NCBI GenBank assembly: GCA_051859505.1 | Contig: JBHYFN010000007.1 | Span: 52,449-116,448, forward strand | Direction: 5' to 3' | Origin: JAFIEN01 sp051859505 | Lineage (GTDB): Bacteria > Pseudomonadota > Alphaproteobacteria > Rhodobacterales > Rhodobacteraceae | Length of the DNA: 64,000 bases | Shown here: piece by piece, positions 1 to 8,899 of the stretch | Layout of the letters: every line of letters begins with the position of its first letter | How positions within the stretch are numbered: position 1 is the stretch's first letter | Notes under the pieces: generated by a model | Database searches by the model: none | The model's input: the letters and a program-made list of their open reading frames with translations, nothing else | What the model was told of the DNA's origin: nothing | Made by a program: the position numbers and the translations under genes

Positions 1-1
1 C

Positions 2-838
2 GACAAGACCGGCACGCTGACGCTGGGCCGGCCCGAGGCGCTGAACCTGCCCGAGATCGCGCCCGAGGCGCGGGCCGTGGCGGCAACGCTGGCCGCCATC
101 TCCTCGCACCCCTTGGCGCAGGCGCTGGCCGAGGCGGAACCGGGCCGGGCCGATGTGACCGATATCCGCGAGGTGCCGGGCTACGGCATCGAAGGTCGCT
201 GGCAGGACCAGCCTGTCCGCCTTGGCCGGGCCGCATGGGTGGGGGCGACGGGCGGCGCGCTGACCGCGACATGGCTGCGCATCGGCGCGGAGGCGCCCCT
301 GCCCTTCACCTTCACCGACCGCCTGCGCCCAGGCGCCGAAGACCTCGTCCGGGGCCTCATGGCGCAGGGGATGGAGGTGCACCTTGTCTCGGGCGACGTG
401 GCCCCGGCGGTGAAGGATCTGGCCGCGCGCCTGGCGATCCCCCATTGGCAGGCCGAGGCCCTGCCCGAGGGCAAGGCCGCCTTCGTCTCGGGCCTCGTGG
501 CCGAGGGGCGGTCGGTGCTGATGGTGGGCGACGGGCTGAACGACACGGGCGCGCTGGCGGCGGCGACGGTGTCGATCTCGCCCGCCTCGGCGCTGGATGC
601 GGCGCGGGTGGCGTCGGACATCGTGCTGATGGGGCAGGATATCGCGCCGGTCTCGGACGCGCTGCGCATCTCGCGCCAGTCGGTCAAGCGGATCCGCGAG
701 AATTTCGCCATCTCCTTCGGCTACAACATCGTGGCCGTGCCCATCGCGCTTGTGGGCCTTGCCTCGCCGCTGCTGGCTGCACTCGCCATGTCGATCTCGT
801 CGATCACGGTGACGCTGAACGCGCTGAGGCTGAAGTAG
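2..838 (+). CDS. ccoI: Copper-transporting P1B-type ATPase, C-terminal part (CcoI/FixI-like), 5' truncated by the window edge
   Basis: Only the last 278 codons are present. The first in-window residue is the phosphorylated Asp of the DKTGTLT motif, so the metal-binding N-terminus and most membrane helices lie upstream. The SSHPLA stretch (near residue 34 of the visible part) is the HP motif of heavy-metal ATPases. VGDGLNDTGAL (near residue 175) is the hinge motif, and the C-terminal hydrophobic stretches are the last two helices. The family pumps Cu(I) out of the cytoplasm. The directly abutting ccoS gene makes the CcoI role (copper delivery for cbb3 cytochrome oxidase assembly) more likely than general copper detoxification. 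Substrate is inferred from context. Confidence 0.9.
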   Translation, partial: DKTGTLTLGRPEALNLPEIAPEARAVAATLAAISSHPLAQALAEAEPGRADVTDIREVPGYGIEGRWQDQPVRLGRAAWVGATGGALTATWLRIGAEAPLPFTFTDRLRPGAEDLVRGLMAQGMEVHLVSGDVAPAVKDLAARLAIPHWQAEALPEGKAAFVSGLVAEGRSVLMVGDGLNDTGALAAATVSISPASALDAARVASDIVLMGQDIAPVSDALRISRQSVKRIRENFAISFGYNIVAVPIALVGLASPLLAALAMSISSITVTLNALRLK

Positions 839-1045
839 ATGGAGGTTCTGGCGATCCTGATCCCCGTCTCGCTTGGCCTTGGCCTGCTGGGCCTGCTGGC
901 CTTCGTCTGGACGATGCGGTCGCGCCAGTATGACGATCCCGACGGCGATTCCGCCCGCATCCTGAGCGATGACTACGACGACGCTCCGGCACCCCAGAGG
1001 CCAGAGCTGAAAGACGGGCCGGAGCCAAAGGACAAGTCCGACTGA
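839..1045 (+). CDS. ccoS: cbb3-type cytochrome oxidase assembly protein CcoS
   Basis: A 68-residue protein with one N-terminal transmembrane helix (residues about 4-25), then the short RSRQYDDPDGDS segment characteristic of CcoS and an acidic, Pro-rich tail. CcoS is needed to activate cbb3 oxidase by helping cofactor insertion. Its start codon follows the ccoI stop codon with no gap, so the two are translationally coupled. This is the usual end of the ccoGHIS operon, whose earlier genes must lie left of the window. Confidence 0.9.
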   Translation: MEVLAILIPVSLGLGLLGLLAFVWTMRSRQYDDPDGDSARILSDDYDDAPAPQRPELKDGPEPKDKSD

Positions 1046-1054
1046 TCCCGGCCC

Positions 1055-3667
1055 TCAGCCTGCGGACCGCGCGGCCCGGCCCTCGGCCCGGCGCGCGGCG
1101 GCCGCTTCCAGGGCTTCGGCCATGTCGAGACGAAACCGCGCGGCCCGCGCCGCGCCCCGTTTGTCATGGATCTGGGCCAGCAGATGATGCACACGCGCGC
1201 GGCCCGGCTGCATTGCCAGCAGGGCCTGCGCATGCAGCAGCGCCTGGTCGTACCGGCCATTGCGCAGGGCCTCGCGCGCGGCCAGTTGCGCGAGGGCCGC
1301 ATCATCGGGGGCCATCACGCGGGCGGCCTCGATCCGGGCCAGTGCCAACCTGCGCTGCCCCTTCGCCCCCATCACCGCGCAAAGCCCCCTGAGCGCCTCC
1401 TGCAAGGCCGGCTTCAGCGCCAGCGCGGCCTCGAACTGATCCGCCGCCTCGTCTGCCGCAGCTTCAGAGCCCTGCCGCAACAGAAGCCGCGCCAGAAGCA
1501 GGCGATGATCGTGGTTCTGCGGTGAAAGCTCGACCGCCTGCCGCGCCTGGGCCAGGGCTGCGTCGAACTCTGCGTTCTGGGTGGCGTCGGAATTGGCCAG
1601 AAAGGCCCGCGCCCCCGCCGCCGCCCGCGCCGCAGGGCCAAGGCGACGCTCGGCCCGCCGCAGGCCAAGAAGATAGGCCTCCTGCCCGATCGCGCGAACC
1701 GGCCCGGAGAGCAGTCTGACCCACGGACCCGCCCCGTCAAGCGCCGCGCTCACACCCCCGGACCGCGCCCGCGCGCTGCGACGGCTTGTGCGAACCGCGG
1801 CGATCCAGTCATCCCCCTCGGCCGCATCCGGACGCTGATGGACAGCGCCCCGGGACGCGCGGCGCATGATATCGCGCAGGATACGCAGCGGGTTCGTGGG
1901 ATCGTCATGCCGGACAAAGGCCTCGGGAACCCAGAGCGGGGCCGCGATCGTATCGACCCTGGCGTTAAGCTCGCTGTCCTCGCCCACCCGCAGGCCCGGC
2001 GCGAAAAGCCCGGCCTCGGCGAAAAGCTGGCGCGCATAGGACCGGCCGCAATGGACCGCCTCGTCGGGATCGACGCTCAGGCCGCGCCGGGCAAAGACGA
2101 AGGTCTCGACCAGGAACCCGCCCAGCGTTCCGGGGTGCGAGGGCATCACGGCCGTCGAAATGCTCAGCGCGCCCGAGCGGTGATGGGCAAGGCGCGCATC
2201 CACCCAGCCGGGACCGGCCTCGCAATCGCCGGCCAGGAAGGCGACATAGTCCCCGCGCGAGGCCTCGATGCCGATGTTGCGGGCCGCCCCGACCATGAGG
2301 GGCGCCGCAACGGCGATCAGGCGGATATGGTCAAGGTGCTCGGCCAGATCCCGCTTCAGCCCGCTCCAGTCGTCCCCCCCGCCGGAATGGACAAGGATGA
2401 CCTCGCAGTCATCGCTCTGGGCCCGGATCGAGGCTATCGCCCGCCGGGGCGAGACGGCACCGGCATGGCTGATGACGACAACGCTGAGCGGGCCCGAACC
2501 GATCTCGGGGCCTTCATGGATCCGCGCCCGACCTTCGGTCACATGCCTGCGCCAGGGGGCATCGCGGGCGGTGAAATCGGCCCGGCCCCGCATCGCATCG
2601 GCCAGAGCCGCCCTGAGCAGCGGGCTTTTCGGGGCGGTCTGCAGGGCGCGCCGGGCGGCGGCGATCGCCTCGTCCGACCGGCCCAGACGCGTCAGGGCAC
2701 GCGCCTCCAGCAGATCGGCCAGCAACGGGCGCTCGGGCGAGGGTTCGGGCAAGACCCCGAGGCAGGCCTCGGGCGCGTCGGCCCGAAGGTGCAGGGCCGC
2801 CGCCACGATGCGCAGGTCGTCATCCTGCGGTGCCTCGGCAACAAGATCGCCGGCCACCGCCGCCGCTGCGCCCGCCCCCTGCAACCGCCGCGCGGCTTCC
2901 ATGAAGGTCAGCCGGGCTTCTACCGGGTCGGGCATCGGTGCCGAAAGATCCCCCCCCTCGGGCGCCCAGAGGCCGTGATCCTCGTGATGGGGCGGCAGGT
3001 AACGCCGGTCGGGCCGGATCTCCTGCAGGACGGCGCCACGCGGATCGTCAAGATAGTCATAGCCGATGGCCTGAAACAACCGCCCCGGATCCTGCGCGGC
3101 ATAGGTATCGCGCCGGTGCCGCGCCCTGACGGGCGACGCATGGCGCAGGTGATAGAGGTTCAGCCCGCTGTTGCGGATCTGAAAGGCCGGATCCCTGTGA
3201 ACCCAAGGCCCGTGCAGCGGTTCGGTCAACGGGGTCAGCGTGGCCGCCGCCGGATAGAGGCGAAGCTGGCGCTTGTTGCCCCAAAGACCATCGGTGCGAT
3301 AGGCGCTCGGGCTGACCATCTCGCGCAGGCGGAAGGTCCAGAAGACCTGCCGGTTGGTCCGCGCGGTCAGGTCTTTCATCCGTTCGGCCAGGCGCAATTC
3401 GTATCGTTCGTCGGGATCGCAGGCGAGGATCCACTCTGCCCCCGCCTCGCGCGCGGCGGCATTCAGCAGGTTGCGCCGCTGCGCCTCGTCGGTGATCGGC
3501 CCCTCGGCCATGCGGTCATCGCCGGCGACATAGCCATGCACCATCGGCGAGATATTCTCGATCAGTGCCGGAACGAGGGCCGCATCATAGCGAAACGAAA
3601 AGATCGCATAGACGCGCGCCTCGCCCTTGCGGGGTTCGCGCAGTGACGTGACCTCAAGACGAAACAT
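1055..3667 (-). CDS. Large glycosyltransferase with two GT2-type domains and TPR repeats
   Basis: 870 residues. An N-terminal glycosyltransferase-like domain (about 17-220) has an acidic DPDE cluster at 83-86. TPR-like helical repeats follow (about 255-370). A second, recognisable family-2 domain (about 393-600) shows the SVVVIS opening strand, the ARNIGI helix and FLAGDCEAGPGW, where the usual DxD reads GDC. A second TPR block (about 670-860) closes the protein. Such multidomain enzymes usually modify cell-surface polysaccharide or protein, but acceptor and donor cannot be read from sequence. The gene stands alone, converging on ccoS nine bases away. The unusual DxD suggests the second domain may be impaired or use another metal ligand. 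Confidence 0.75.
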   Translation of the reverse strand: MFRLEVTSLREPRKGEARVYAIFSFRYDAALVPALIENISPMVHGYVAGDDRMAEGPITDEAQRRNLLNAAAREAGAEWILACDPDERYELRLAERMKDLTARTNRQVFWTFRLREMVSPSAYRTDGLWGNKRQLRLYPAAATLTPLTEPLHGPWVHRDPAFQIRNSGLNLYHLRHASPVRARHRRDTYAAQDPGRLFQAIGYDYLDDPRGAVLQEIRPDRRYLPPHHEDHGLWAPEGGDLSAPMPDPVEARLTFMEAARRLQGAGAAAAVAGDLVAEAPQDDDLRIVAAALHLRADAPEACLGVLPEPSPERPLLADLLEARALTRLGRSDEAIAAARRALQTAPKSPLLRAALADAMRGRADFTARDAPWRRHVTEGRARIHEGPEIGSGPLSVVVISHAGAVSPRRAIASIRAQSDDCEVILVHSGGGDDWSGLKRDLAEHLDHIRLIAVAAPLMVGAARNIGIEASRGDYVAFLAGDCEAGPGWVDARLAHHRSGALSISTAVMPSHPGTLGGFLVETFVFARRGLSVDPDEAVHCGRSYARQLFAEAGLFAPGLRVGEDSELNARVDTIAAPLWVPEAFVRHDDPTNPLRILRDIMRRASRGAVHQRPDAAEGDDWIAAVRTSRRSARARSGGVSAALDGAGPWVRLLSGPVRAIGQEAYLLGLRRAERRLGPAARAAAGARAFLANSDATQNAEFDAALAQARQAVELSPQNHDHRLLLARLLLRQGSEAAADEAADQFEAALALKPALQEALRGLCAVMGAKGQRRLALARIEAARVMAPDDAALAQLAAREALRNGRYDQALLHAQALLAMQPGRARVHHLLAQIHDKRGAARAARFRLDMAEALEAAAARRAEGRAARSAG

Positions 3668-3853
3668 TCACAATCCGTCGCATCAGCCCTGCAATCCCCC
3701 GGGTCGCAGGGGCTAACCGCCCGGCCCGTGCGGCCGAACCTGCCTGGCACGGGGGCAGCAGCGCTTGATATTGCACAGCTTTTCGAAGGCAGCGCAACAG
3801 CATCGCCGCCGTTTTCGGCAGCGGCCCTGGCGGCCTGGGGATTTGCGGGGATC

Positions 3854-3930
3854 TGGTCGGAGTGAGAGGATTCGAACCTCCGACCCCCTGCTCCCGAAGC
3901 AGGTGCGCTACCAGGCTGCGCTACACTCCG
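3854..3930 (-). tRNA. tRNA-Pro, anticodon CGG
   Basis: 77 nt including an encoded 3' CCA. The acceptor stem is CGGAGTG/CACTCCG with discriminator A. The anticodon stem CCTGC/GCAGG closes the loop TTCGGGA, giving anticodon CGG (decodes CCG). The T arm GGAGG-TTCGAAT-CCTCT is normal. No integrase or duplicated 3' end is seen beside it, so it does not look occupied as an attachment site. Confidence 0.96.
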
Positions 3931-3977
3931 ACCGATGGCGGGTGGCTAATCCCAAAGCCCATGATTTGCAAGAGGCC

Positions 3978-4940
3978 TCATTCGTCGCGATTGCGCAGAT
4001 GCATGAGGCGCGACAGCGTGCTTGACCGGGGCGCGGTTCCGGTGTCGGGCCGCATCTTGGTATTCAGCACCGGCATGTTGGCCGAGGTGCCGGTCCGGCT
4101 TTCGCGCAGGACGATGTAAAGGCCCGAGGCGATGATGATCGCCGCGCCGATCATGGTCCGAAGGTCGATCGTCTCGCCAAAGAACAAAAGCCCGTAGGCG
4201 GTTGCCCAGATGATCTGGGAATATTGCATCGGCGCCACGATCACCGCCTCGCCGGCCTTGTAGGCGGCGATGATGACCAGCCCGCCGATCCAGCCCAGCG
4301 CCGACATCAGGGCCACAAGCCCCAGATGCTCGATCGGCATGGGTTCATAGACAAAGGGCAGGGCGATGGCGACGACGACGAAGTTGGCGATCATCGGATA
4401 AAGCATCAGCACGATCGGCCGCTCTTCCGCGCCGACCTTGCGCACGATGATCGAGGCGACCGAGCCACCGACCGCCGCGACAAGGGCCGCCGCATGGCCC
4501 AGCCCCAGTTCCGCCGAGCCCGGGTTCATCACGACGACCACCCCCATCAGGCCCACGATCACCGCCAGCCAGCGCCGGATGCGGACCTTTTCGCCAAGGA
4601 TCGGGATGGCGAGGATCGTGATGATCAGCGGCGTGGCAAAGACCACGACATAGACCTGCGCCAGCGGCAGGACGGTGAAGGCGTAAAAGGCCGAGATGCC
4701 GGTGATCACCGAGGCGACGGTGCGGATCGCCATCCACCAGGGATGCACGGGTTTGAGCGTGCCCGGCTTGCTGTCGCCCATCATCATGAGCATCGCCATC
4801 GGAAAGCCGAACAGGACCGAAAAGAAGATCAGCTGGAAGGGCGAATAATCCGCCCCCATGTATTTGACCACCGAGTCATGGGTCGCATAGATCCCGAAGG
4901 CCAGAAGCGCCAGCAGCGCGCCCTTTGCATTGCCACCCAT
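3978..4940 (-). CDS. DMT-superfamily (EamA) transporter
   Basis: About 320 residues with ten predicted hydrophobic helices in two repeats of five, the layout of EamA/DMT permeases. Features include YSPFQLIFFSVLFGFPMA in the first repeat and GLVALMSALGWIGGLVIIAAY in the second. The start at 4940 (MGGNAKG) is chosen because helix 1 begins right after it; an in-frame ATG at 4979 would add 13 basic residues. A hydrophilic tail of about 35 residues follows the last helix. These proteins export metabolites or amino acids, but the substrate is not predictable. The tRNA-Pro lies just downstream on the same strand. Confidence 0.85.
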   Translation of the reverse strand: MGGNAKGALLALLAFGIYATHDSVVKYMGADYSPFQLIFFSVLFGFPMAMLMMMGDSKPGTLKPVHPWWMAIRTVASVITGISAFYAFTVLPLAQVYVVVFATPLIITILAIPILGEKVRIRRWLAVIVGLMGVVVVMNPGSAELGLGHAAALVAAVGGSVASIIVRKVGAEERPIVLMLYPMIANFVVVAIALPFVYEPMPIEHLGLVALMSALGWIGGLVIIAAYKAGEAVIVAPMQYSQIIWATAYGLLFFGETIDLRTMIGAAIIIASGLYIVLRESRTGTSANMPVLNTKMRPDTGTAPRSSTLSRLMHLRNRDE

Positions 4941-5056
4941 AACCCGATCCTGCCAAACCCGCACGCCAACCCGGCGCATGCGGGGCCTATCATTGATATC
5001 GCTAACGCCCGGTCAATGCGGAACCGCGATGGCCCCGGGGCGCGGGTGCTGAAATA

Positions 5057-6163
5057 TCAGAGGCTGGCCGCCAGCGCCGCGACGATGGCATCGCCCATCT
5101 CGGTGGTGCTGACCGGCGTGCCGCCCGCGGGCCCCATCAGATCGGCCGTGCGCAGCCCCTGGGCCAGAACCGTGTTCACCGCCGTCTCGACCCGCGTCGC
5201 CTCGTCGCCCATGTCGAAGGAATAGCGCAGCGCCATGGCAAAGCTCAGGATACAGGCGATCGGGTTGGCCTTGCCCTGCCCCGCGATATCGGGGGCCGAA
5301 CCGTGGACGGGCTCATACAGCGCCTTGGGCCGCCCGTTCGCCATCGGCGCCCCAAGCGAAGCCGAGGGCAGCATCCCCAGCGACCCGGTCAGCATCGCGG
5401 CCAGATCCGACAGCAGATCGCCGAACAGGTTGTCGGTCACGATCACGTCGAACTGCTTGGGCCAGCGGGTCAGCTGCATGGCGCCGGCATCGGCATACAT
5501 GTGGCTCAGCTCGACGTCGGGGTATTCCTTTTCATGCACCTCGGTCACGACCTGCCGCCAGAGCACGCCCGATTCCATGACATTGGCCTTCTCCATCGAG
5601 CAGACCTTGTTGCCACGCTTGCGGGCCAGCTCGAAAGCCGAGCGCGCCACCCGGGCGATCTCGCTTTCGGTATAGCGCTGGGTGTTGATCCCCACCCGTT
5701 CGTTGCCTTCGGTAAAGATGCCGCGCGGTTCGCCGAAATAGACGCCGCTCGTCAGTTCGCGGATGATCATGATGTCGAGGCCGCCCACGATCTCGGGCTT
5801 GAGGCTCGAGAAATCGGCCAGCGCGTCGAAACACTGTGCAGGGCGCAGGTTGGCGTAAAGGTCCATCTCCTTGCGCAGGCGCAGAAGGCCGCGTTCGGGC
5901 TTCACGCTGAAATCGAGCGTGTCGTATTTCGGCCCGCCGACCGCGCCCAGAAGGACCGCGTCCACCTCTTGCGCGCGGGCCATCGTCGCATCGGTCAGAG
6001 GCGTGCCATGGGCATCATAAGCGCAGCCGCCGACCAGATCCTCGCTCACGTCGAAGGTGATGCCGCGGGCGGTGCCGAACCAGCCGATGATCTTCTTGAC
6101 CTCGGCCATGACCTCGGGGCCGATGCCGTCACCGGCAAGGATGAGAAGCGAAGGATTGGTCAC
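5057..6163 (-). CDS. leuB: 3-isopropylmalate dehydrogenase
   Basis: LeuB oxidatively decarboxylates 3-isopropylmalate with NAD+ in leucine biosynthesis. The protein opens TNPSLLILAGDGIGPEVM, contains the substrate-binding arginines around RLRKEMDLYANLRP and the VTDNLFGDLLSDLA metal-site segment with its aspartates. A GTG start at 6163, preceded by CAGGAG, gives 368 residues, the normal family length. The reading frame stays open upstream to an ATG at 6301, but those 46 extra residues are Pro/Ala-rich and unlike LeuB. leuC and leuD are on the same strand 5-7 kb away, so the leucine genes are clustered but not in one operon. Confidence 0.95.
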   Translation of the reverse strand: MTNPSLLILAGDGIGPEVMAEVKKIIGWFGTARGITFDVSEDLVGGCAYDAHGTPLTDATMARAQEVDAVLLGAVGGPKYDTLDFSVKPERGLLRLRKEMDLYANLRPAQCFDALADFSSLKPEIVGGLDIMIIRELTSGVYFGEPRGIFTEGNERVGINTQRYTESEIARVARSAFELARKRGNKVCSMEKANVMESGVLWRQVVTEVHEKEYPDVELSHMYADAGAMQLTRWPKQFDVIVTDNLFGDLLSDLAAMLTGSLGMLPSASLGAPMANGRPKALYEPVHGSAPDIAGQGKANPIACILSFAMALRYSFDMGDEATRVETAVNTVLAQGLRTADLMGPAGGTPVSTTEMGDAIVAALAASL

Positions 6164-6476
6164 GGCGGCGGTCTCCTGTTGCGGTGTTGCGCGGGGCGTA
6201 GCGGCGGTGAAGGGCGGGGTCAAGCGGCGGGGCGCGCCTGGGGCGTCAACGCCGCCACCGGAACGAACCGGCGGCGGCGCGGTCGCGGGGCCTCGCGCCA
6301 CGCCTTTCTGATCGCGGCCTGGTCATGGCCGATCCCGTCACCGGCCGGCAAAGCCTCGGCCCGCTGCGGCCGCAAGACGGGCCGCCGTCCGCCCGCCGGC
6401 TTCGTGTTGCATCTGGCCGGCACGCGGGGCAATCTCTCTGGATTCATTCAACCAATCCATTCAGTCGGAGGTTTTC
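6164..6476. other. Intergenic region between leuB and a hypothetical gene
   Basis: 313 bp between divergently oriented genes. It must contain the leuB promoter on the minus strand and the promoter of the 6477 gene on the plus strand. I see no convincing operator, leader peptide or terminator. GC is high in the leuB-proximal half and drops just before 6477, where the sequence runs into a good ribosome-binding site. Confidence 0.5.
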
Positions 6477-6986
6477 ATGTCGAGATGGATCAAGCGCGTC
6501 ACCAAGGAACGCGCAGACGACCTGCAGGGCGAAACGCTGATCGCCGCAACCTATTGGCAGACGCTGGGCGTGGCCGCGGCGCAGATCCAGGTCGGAATGA
6601 CCGCAACCAGCGGCAACCACACGGCGAAGGAGCTTTCCGCCGAGCGCGCTTTCGAGGCGCTGACCAGCGGCCAGGCCCGGCAGAACATCTTTGAGGGCTC
6701 GCTCGCCGCGACCTTTCCCGAAACCGTCGGCGTCCTTGCCGTGACCGACAAACATCTGATCCTCTTCGGCTTTACCCAGGGCGCCTTCCGCACGAGGATC
6801 GAGGATCCGACCGGCCGCATCCCGCGCGAGCGGCTGGCCGGCTGGGTCTGGAAACCGGGGATGCTGCTGGCCAGCTTCACCTTCCTGTTCGATGACGAGT
6901 CCTGCCGCATCGTCGAGGTGCCCCGGGCCAACCGCCCCGCCGATTTCGCGGCGGCGCTGGACATTCCCCAAGCGACCAAGGGCTGA
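6477..6986 (+). CDS. Hypothetical cytosolic protein, 169 aa
   Basis: No family recognised. A strong ribosome-binding site (TCGGAGG, 7 nt spacing) fixes the start. The sequence has no signal peptide or membrane helix. It has mixed alpha/beta character: an N-terminal helical part with GVAAAQIQVGMTATSGNHT, then strands VGVLAVTDKHLILFGF and FTFLFDDESCRIVEV, which resemble a PH-like beta sandwich in which a 'ligand is reported in a VTDKHL.. turn'. That resemblance is only impression. It converges on the LysR gene with a 6-bp gap. Confidence 0.6.
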   Translation: MSRWIKRVTKERADDLQGETLIAATYWQTLGVAAAQIQVGMTATSGNHTAKELSAERAFEALTSGQARQNIFEGSLAATFPETVGVLAVTDKHLILFGFTQGAFRTRIEDPTGRIPRERLAGWVWKPGMLLASFTFLFDDESCRIVEVPRANRPADFAAALDIPQATKG

Positions 6987-6992
6987 CCCCTT

Positions 6993-7883
6993 TCAAAGGC
7001 GTCCGACCCGGGCCATGCCTTCGGCAAGGGCGGCACGGACCCGGGCGATGCGCGGCACGTCGCGCAGCGCCTCGGGCACCACCAGCCAGACCGGCAGGGC
7101 GGGCAGGCGGATGAAGGGGGCGATCCGCTCGACCTGTGGGTCGGCATCCCCCACCGCGCATTGAATGCCCCCCACCCCGCAGCCGGCGCGGACCAGTGCC
7201 CAGTTGACCAGCTGGTCATCGCTGCGCAGGGCGAAGAAATCCCGCGTCACCTCTTGGCCGTTGGCCTTGAACAGATCGAGCATGACCCGGTTCTCGTCAA
7301 AGCCGACGAAATCCAGCCGCATCAGCGCCTCAGGCGTCTCGGGCCGGCCGTGACGGTCCAGATAGCTGCGCGCCGCATAAAGGCCCAAGCGCAGCTCCGT
7401 CACCTTCTGCGCGGTCAGGTCGCCCGCCTCGGGGCGGAACATCCGAAGGGCAATGTCGGCGGCGCGGTAATGCAGGTTCTCGGCCGCGTCCGAGGCCACC
7501 AGATCAATCCGTATGCCCGGCTCGGCGGCCCGCAGCCGCGCCAGAATGGGCGGCAGGTGGTAATGCGCCACGACCCGCGCCGCGGTGACGCGCACCACCC
7601 CCTCGAGCCGCGCGCTGGCCCCTGCGGCATCAAGCTCGAGCCGGGCGGCGGCGTCCCGCATGGCGCGGGCGTGGACCAGCAGCCGAGAGCCCACCGGCGT
7701 CAGCACCTGCCCCTGCGCCTGACGGGTGAACAGCGGCTGATCCAGCGCCGCCTCGAGCGCCTTGATCTGCCGGCCCAGCGTCGGCTGGCTGGCGCCAAGC
7801 CGGCGGGCGGCGGCCGAGAGGCTGCCGGTTTCGGCCACGGCGAGGAAGGCCTTGACCAAGGTCCAGTCGAGCGGGGGCGCCAT
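6993..7883 (-). CDS. LysR-family transcriptional regulator
   Basis: 296 residues. The N-terminal winged helix-turn-helix (about 7-66) includes FLAVAETGSLSAAARRLG and SQPTLGRQIKALE, the standard LysR recognition helix. The rest is the periplasmic-binding-protein-like effector domain (about 92-290). It is divergent from the NAD-dependent epimerase-type gene that starts at 7976, the classic arrangement for a LysR protein and its target. An inverted repeat CATTCA-N4-TGAATG overlaps its own start codon. Effector unknown. Confidence 0.92.
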   Translation of the reverse strand: MAPPLDWTLVKAFLAVAETGSLSAAARRLGASQPTLGRQIKALEAALDQPLFTRQAQGQVLTPVGSRLLVHARAMRDAAARLELDAAGASARLEGVVRVTAARVVAHYHLPPILARLRAAEPGIRIDLVASDAAENLHYRAADIALRMFRPEAGDLTAQKVTELRLGLYAARSYLDRHGRPETPEALMRLDFVGFDENRVMLDLFKANGQEVTRDFFALRSDDQLVNWALVRAGCGVGGIQCAVGDADPQVERIAPFIRLPALPVWLVVPEALRDVPRIARVRAALAEGMARVGRL

Positions 7884-7896
7884 TCAGAAATGAATG
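7881..7896. promoter_or_regulatory. Candidate LysR operator overlapping the regulator start codon
   Basis: CATTCA and TGAATG form a perfect 6-bp inverted repeat with a 4-bp spacer. The left arm contains the complement of the LysR ATG. The position in the divergent LysR/SDR intergenic region suits autoregulation and activation of the neighbour. Assignment is inferred from symmetry and context only. Confidence 0.35.
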
Positions 7897-7975
7897 CATA
7901 TCCTGCAGTTCCGGTCAATTTCCTTTCATCGGCGCATGGGCAAGGATCCCGTATCCCCAGATGGAGGAGACCACC

Positions 7976-8899
7976 ATGACCGGCACCGTCCTGATCCTCG
8001 GCCCCTCGGGCAAGATCGGCAGCCACTCCGCCCGCGCCTTTGCCGATGCCGGCTGGACCGTCCGCCGCTACAGACGCGGCACCGACATGACCCGGGCCGC
8101 ACTGGGTGCGGATGTGATCGTCAACGGGCTGAACCCGCCCGGCTATCACGACTGGCCCCGCCTGATCCCCGCGATCACCGCAGAGGTCATCGCCGCCGCC
8201 CGGGCCAGCGGGGCGACGGTCCTCCTTCCCGGCAATATCTACAATTTCGGCCAGGCCCCCGGCGAATTGACCGAAGCGACGCCCCACCGCCCCACCACCC
8301 GCAAGGGCCGCATCCGGGTCGAGATGGAGGAGGCCTATCGCGCCTCGGGCGTGCAGACCATCGTCCTGCGCGCCGGCAATTTCATCGACCCCGAGGGCAA
8401 TGGCGATATCATGAGCGCGCTGATCCTGCGCGACCTGCGCAAGGGCCATCTGTCGAATGCGGGCGACAGCGCCGCGCTGCAGGCCTATGCCTATGTGCCC
8501 GACTGGGCGCGCGCGGCGGTGATGCTGGCCGAACGGCGCGACAGCCTTGCGCGGTTCGAGGACATCCCCTTTCCCGGCCATGCCTTCACGCTGGAGCAGT
8601 TGCGCGATGCGGTGGCAGAGGCCACGGGGCAAAGCCTTTCGATCCGGCCCTTCCCGTGGTGGATGATGCGGGTCGCCGCGCCGGTGTGGGAACTGGCGCG
8701 GGAATTGCTCGAGATGCGCTATCTCTGGTCCATGCCGCACTGGATCGGGACCGCCAGGTTCGATCGCCTGCTGCCGGACTTTGCGCCGACACCCCTGCGC
8801 GATGTGATGCTGGCCGGCGCCTCAGTCGCCCTGGGGCAGGACAAGATCGACCCAGACAAGGCGGTGCGGGCCGGCGCGCAACCCGTCGGGGCCAAGTAG
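7976..8899 (+). CDS. NAD(P)-binding SDR/epimerase-like protein
   Basis: 307 residues with an N-terminal Rossmann motif GPSGKIGSHSARAF (GxxGxxG type), DVIVNGLNPPGY in place of the usual substrate-side strand, and LRAGNFIDPEGNGDI, as in atypical/extended short-chain dehydrogenases of the NmrA/epimerase type. The YxxxK catalytic pair is not evident, so it may sense or bind NAD(P)H rather than act as a classical epimerase. An in-frame ATG at 7961 is part of the GGAGGA ribosome-binding site, so 7976 is preferred. It is divergent from the LysR gene, which probably controls it. Its 3' end overlaps the convergent EEP gene by 78 bp. Confidence 0.75.
   Translation: MTGTVLILGPSGKIGSHSARAFADAGWTVRRYRRGTDMTRAALGADVIVNGLNPPGYHDWPRLIPAITAEVIAAARASGATVLLPGNIYNFGQAPGELTEATPHRPTTRKGRIRVEMEEAYRASGVQTIVLRAGNFIDPEGNGDIMSALILRDLRKGHLSNAGDSAALQAYAYVPDWARAAVMLAERRDSLARFEDIPFPGHAFTLEQLRDAVAEATGQSLSIRPFPWWMMRVAAPVWELARELLEMRYLWSMPHWIGTARFDRLLPDFAPTPLRDVMLAGASVALGQDKIDPDKAVRAGAQPVGAK

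Noticed and set aside
1838..3646. 602-codon frame opposite the glycosyltransferase gene
   Set aside because: A long antisense frame is expected at this GC content; its composition (His/Arg/Gly/Pro-rich) lacks any domain, unlike the minus-strand product.
3854..3930. tRNA-Pro as an occupied integration site
   Set aside because: No integrase, no duplicated tRNA 3' end and no composition change nearby.
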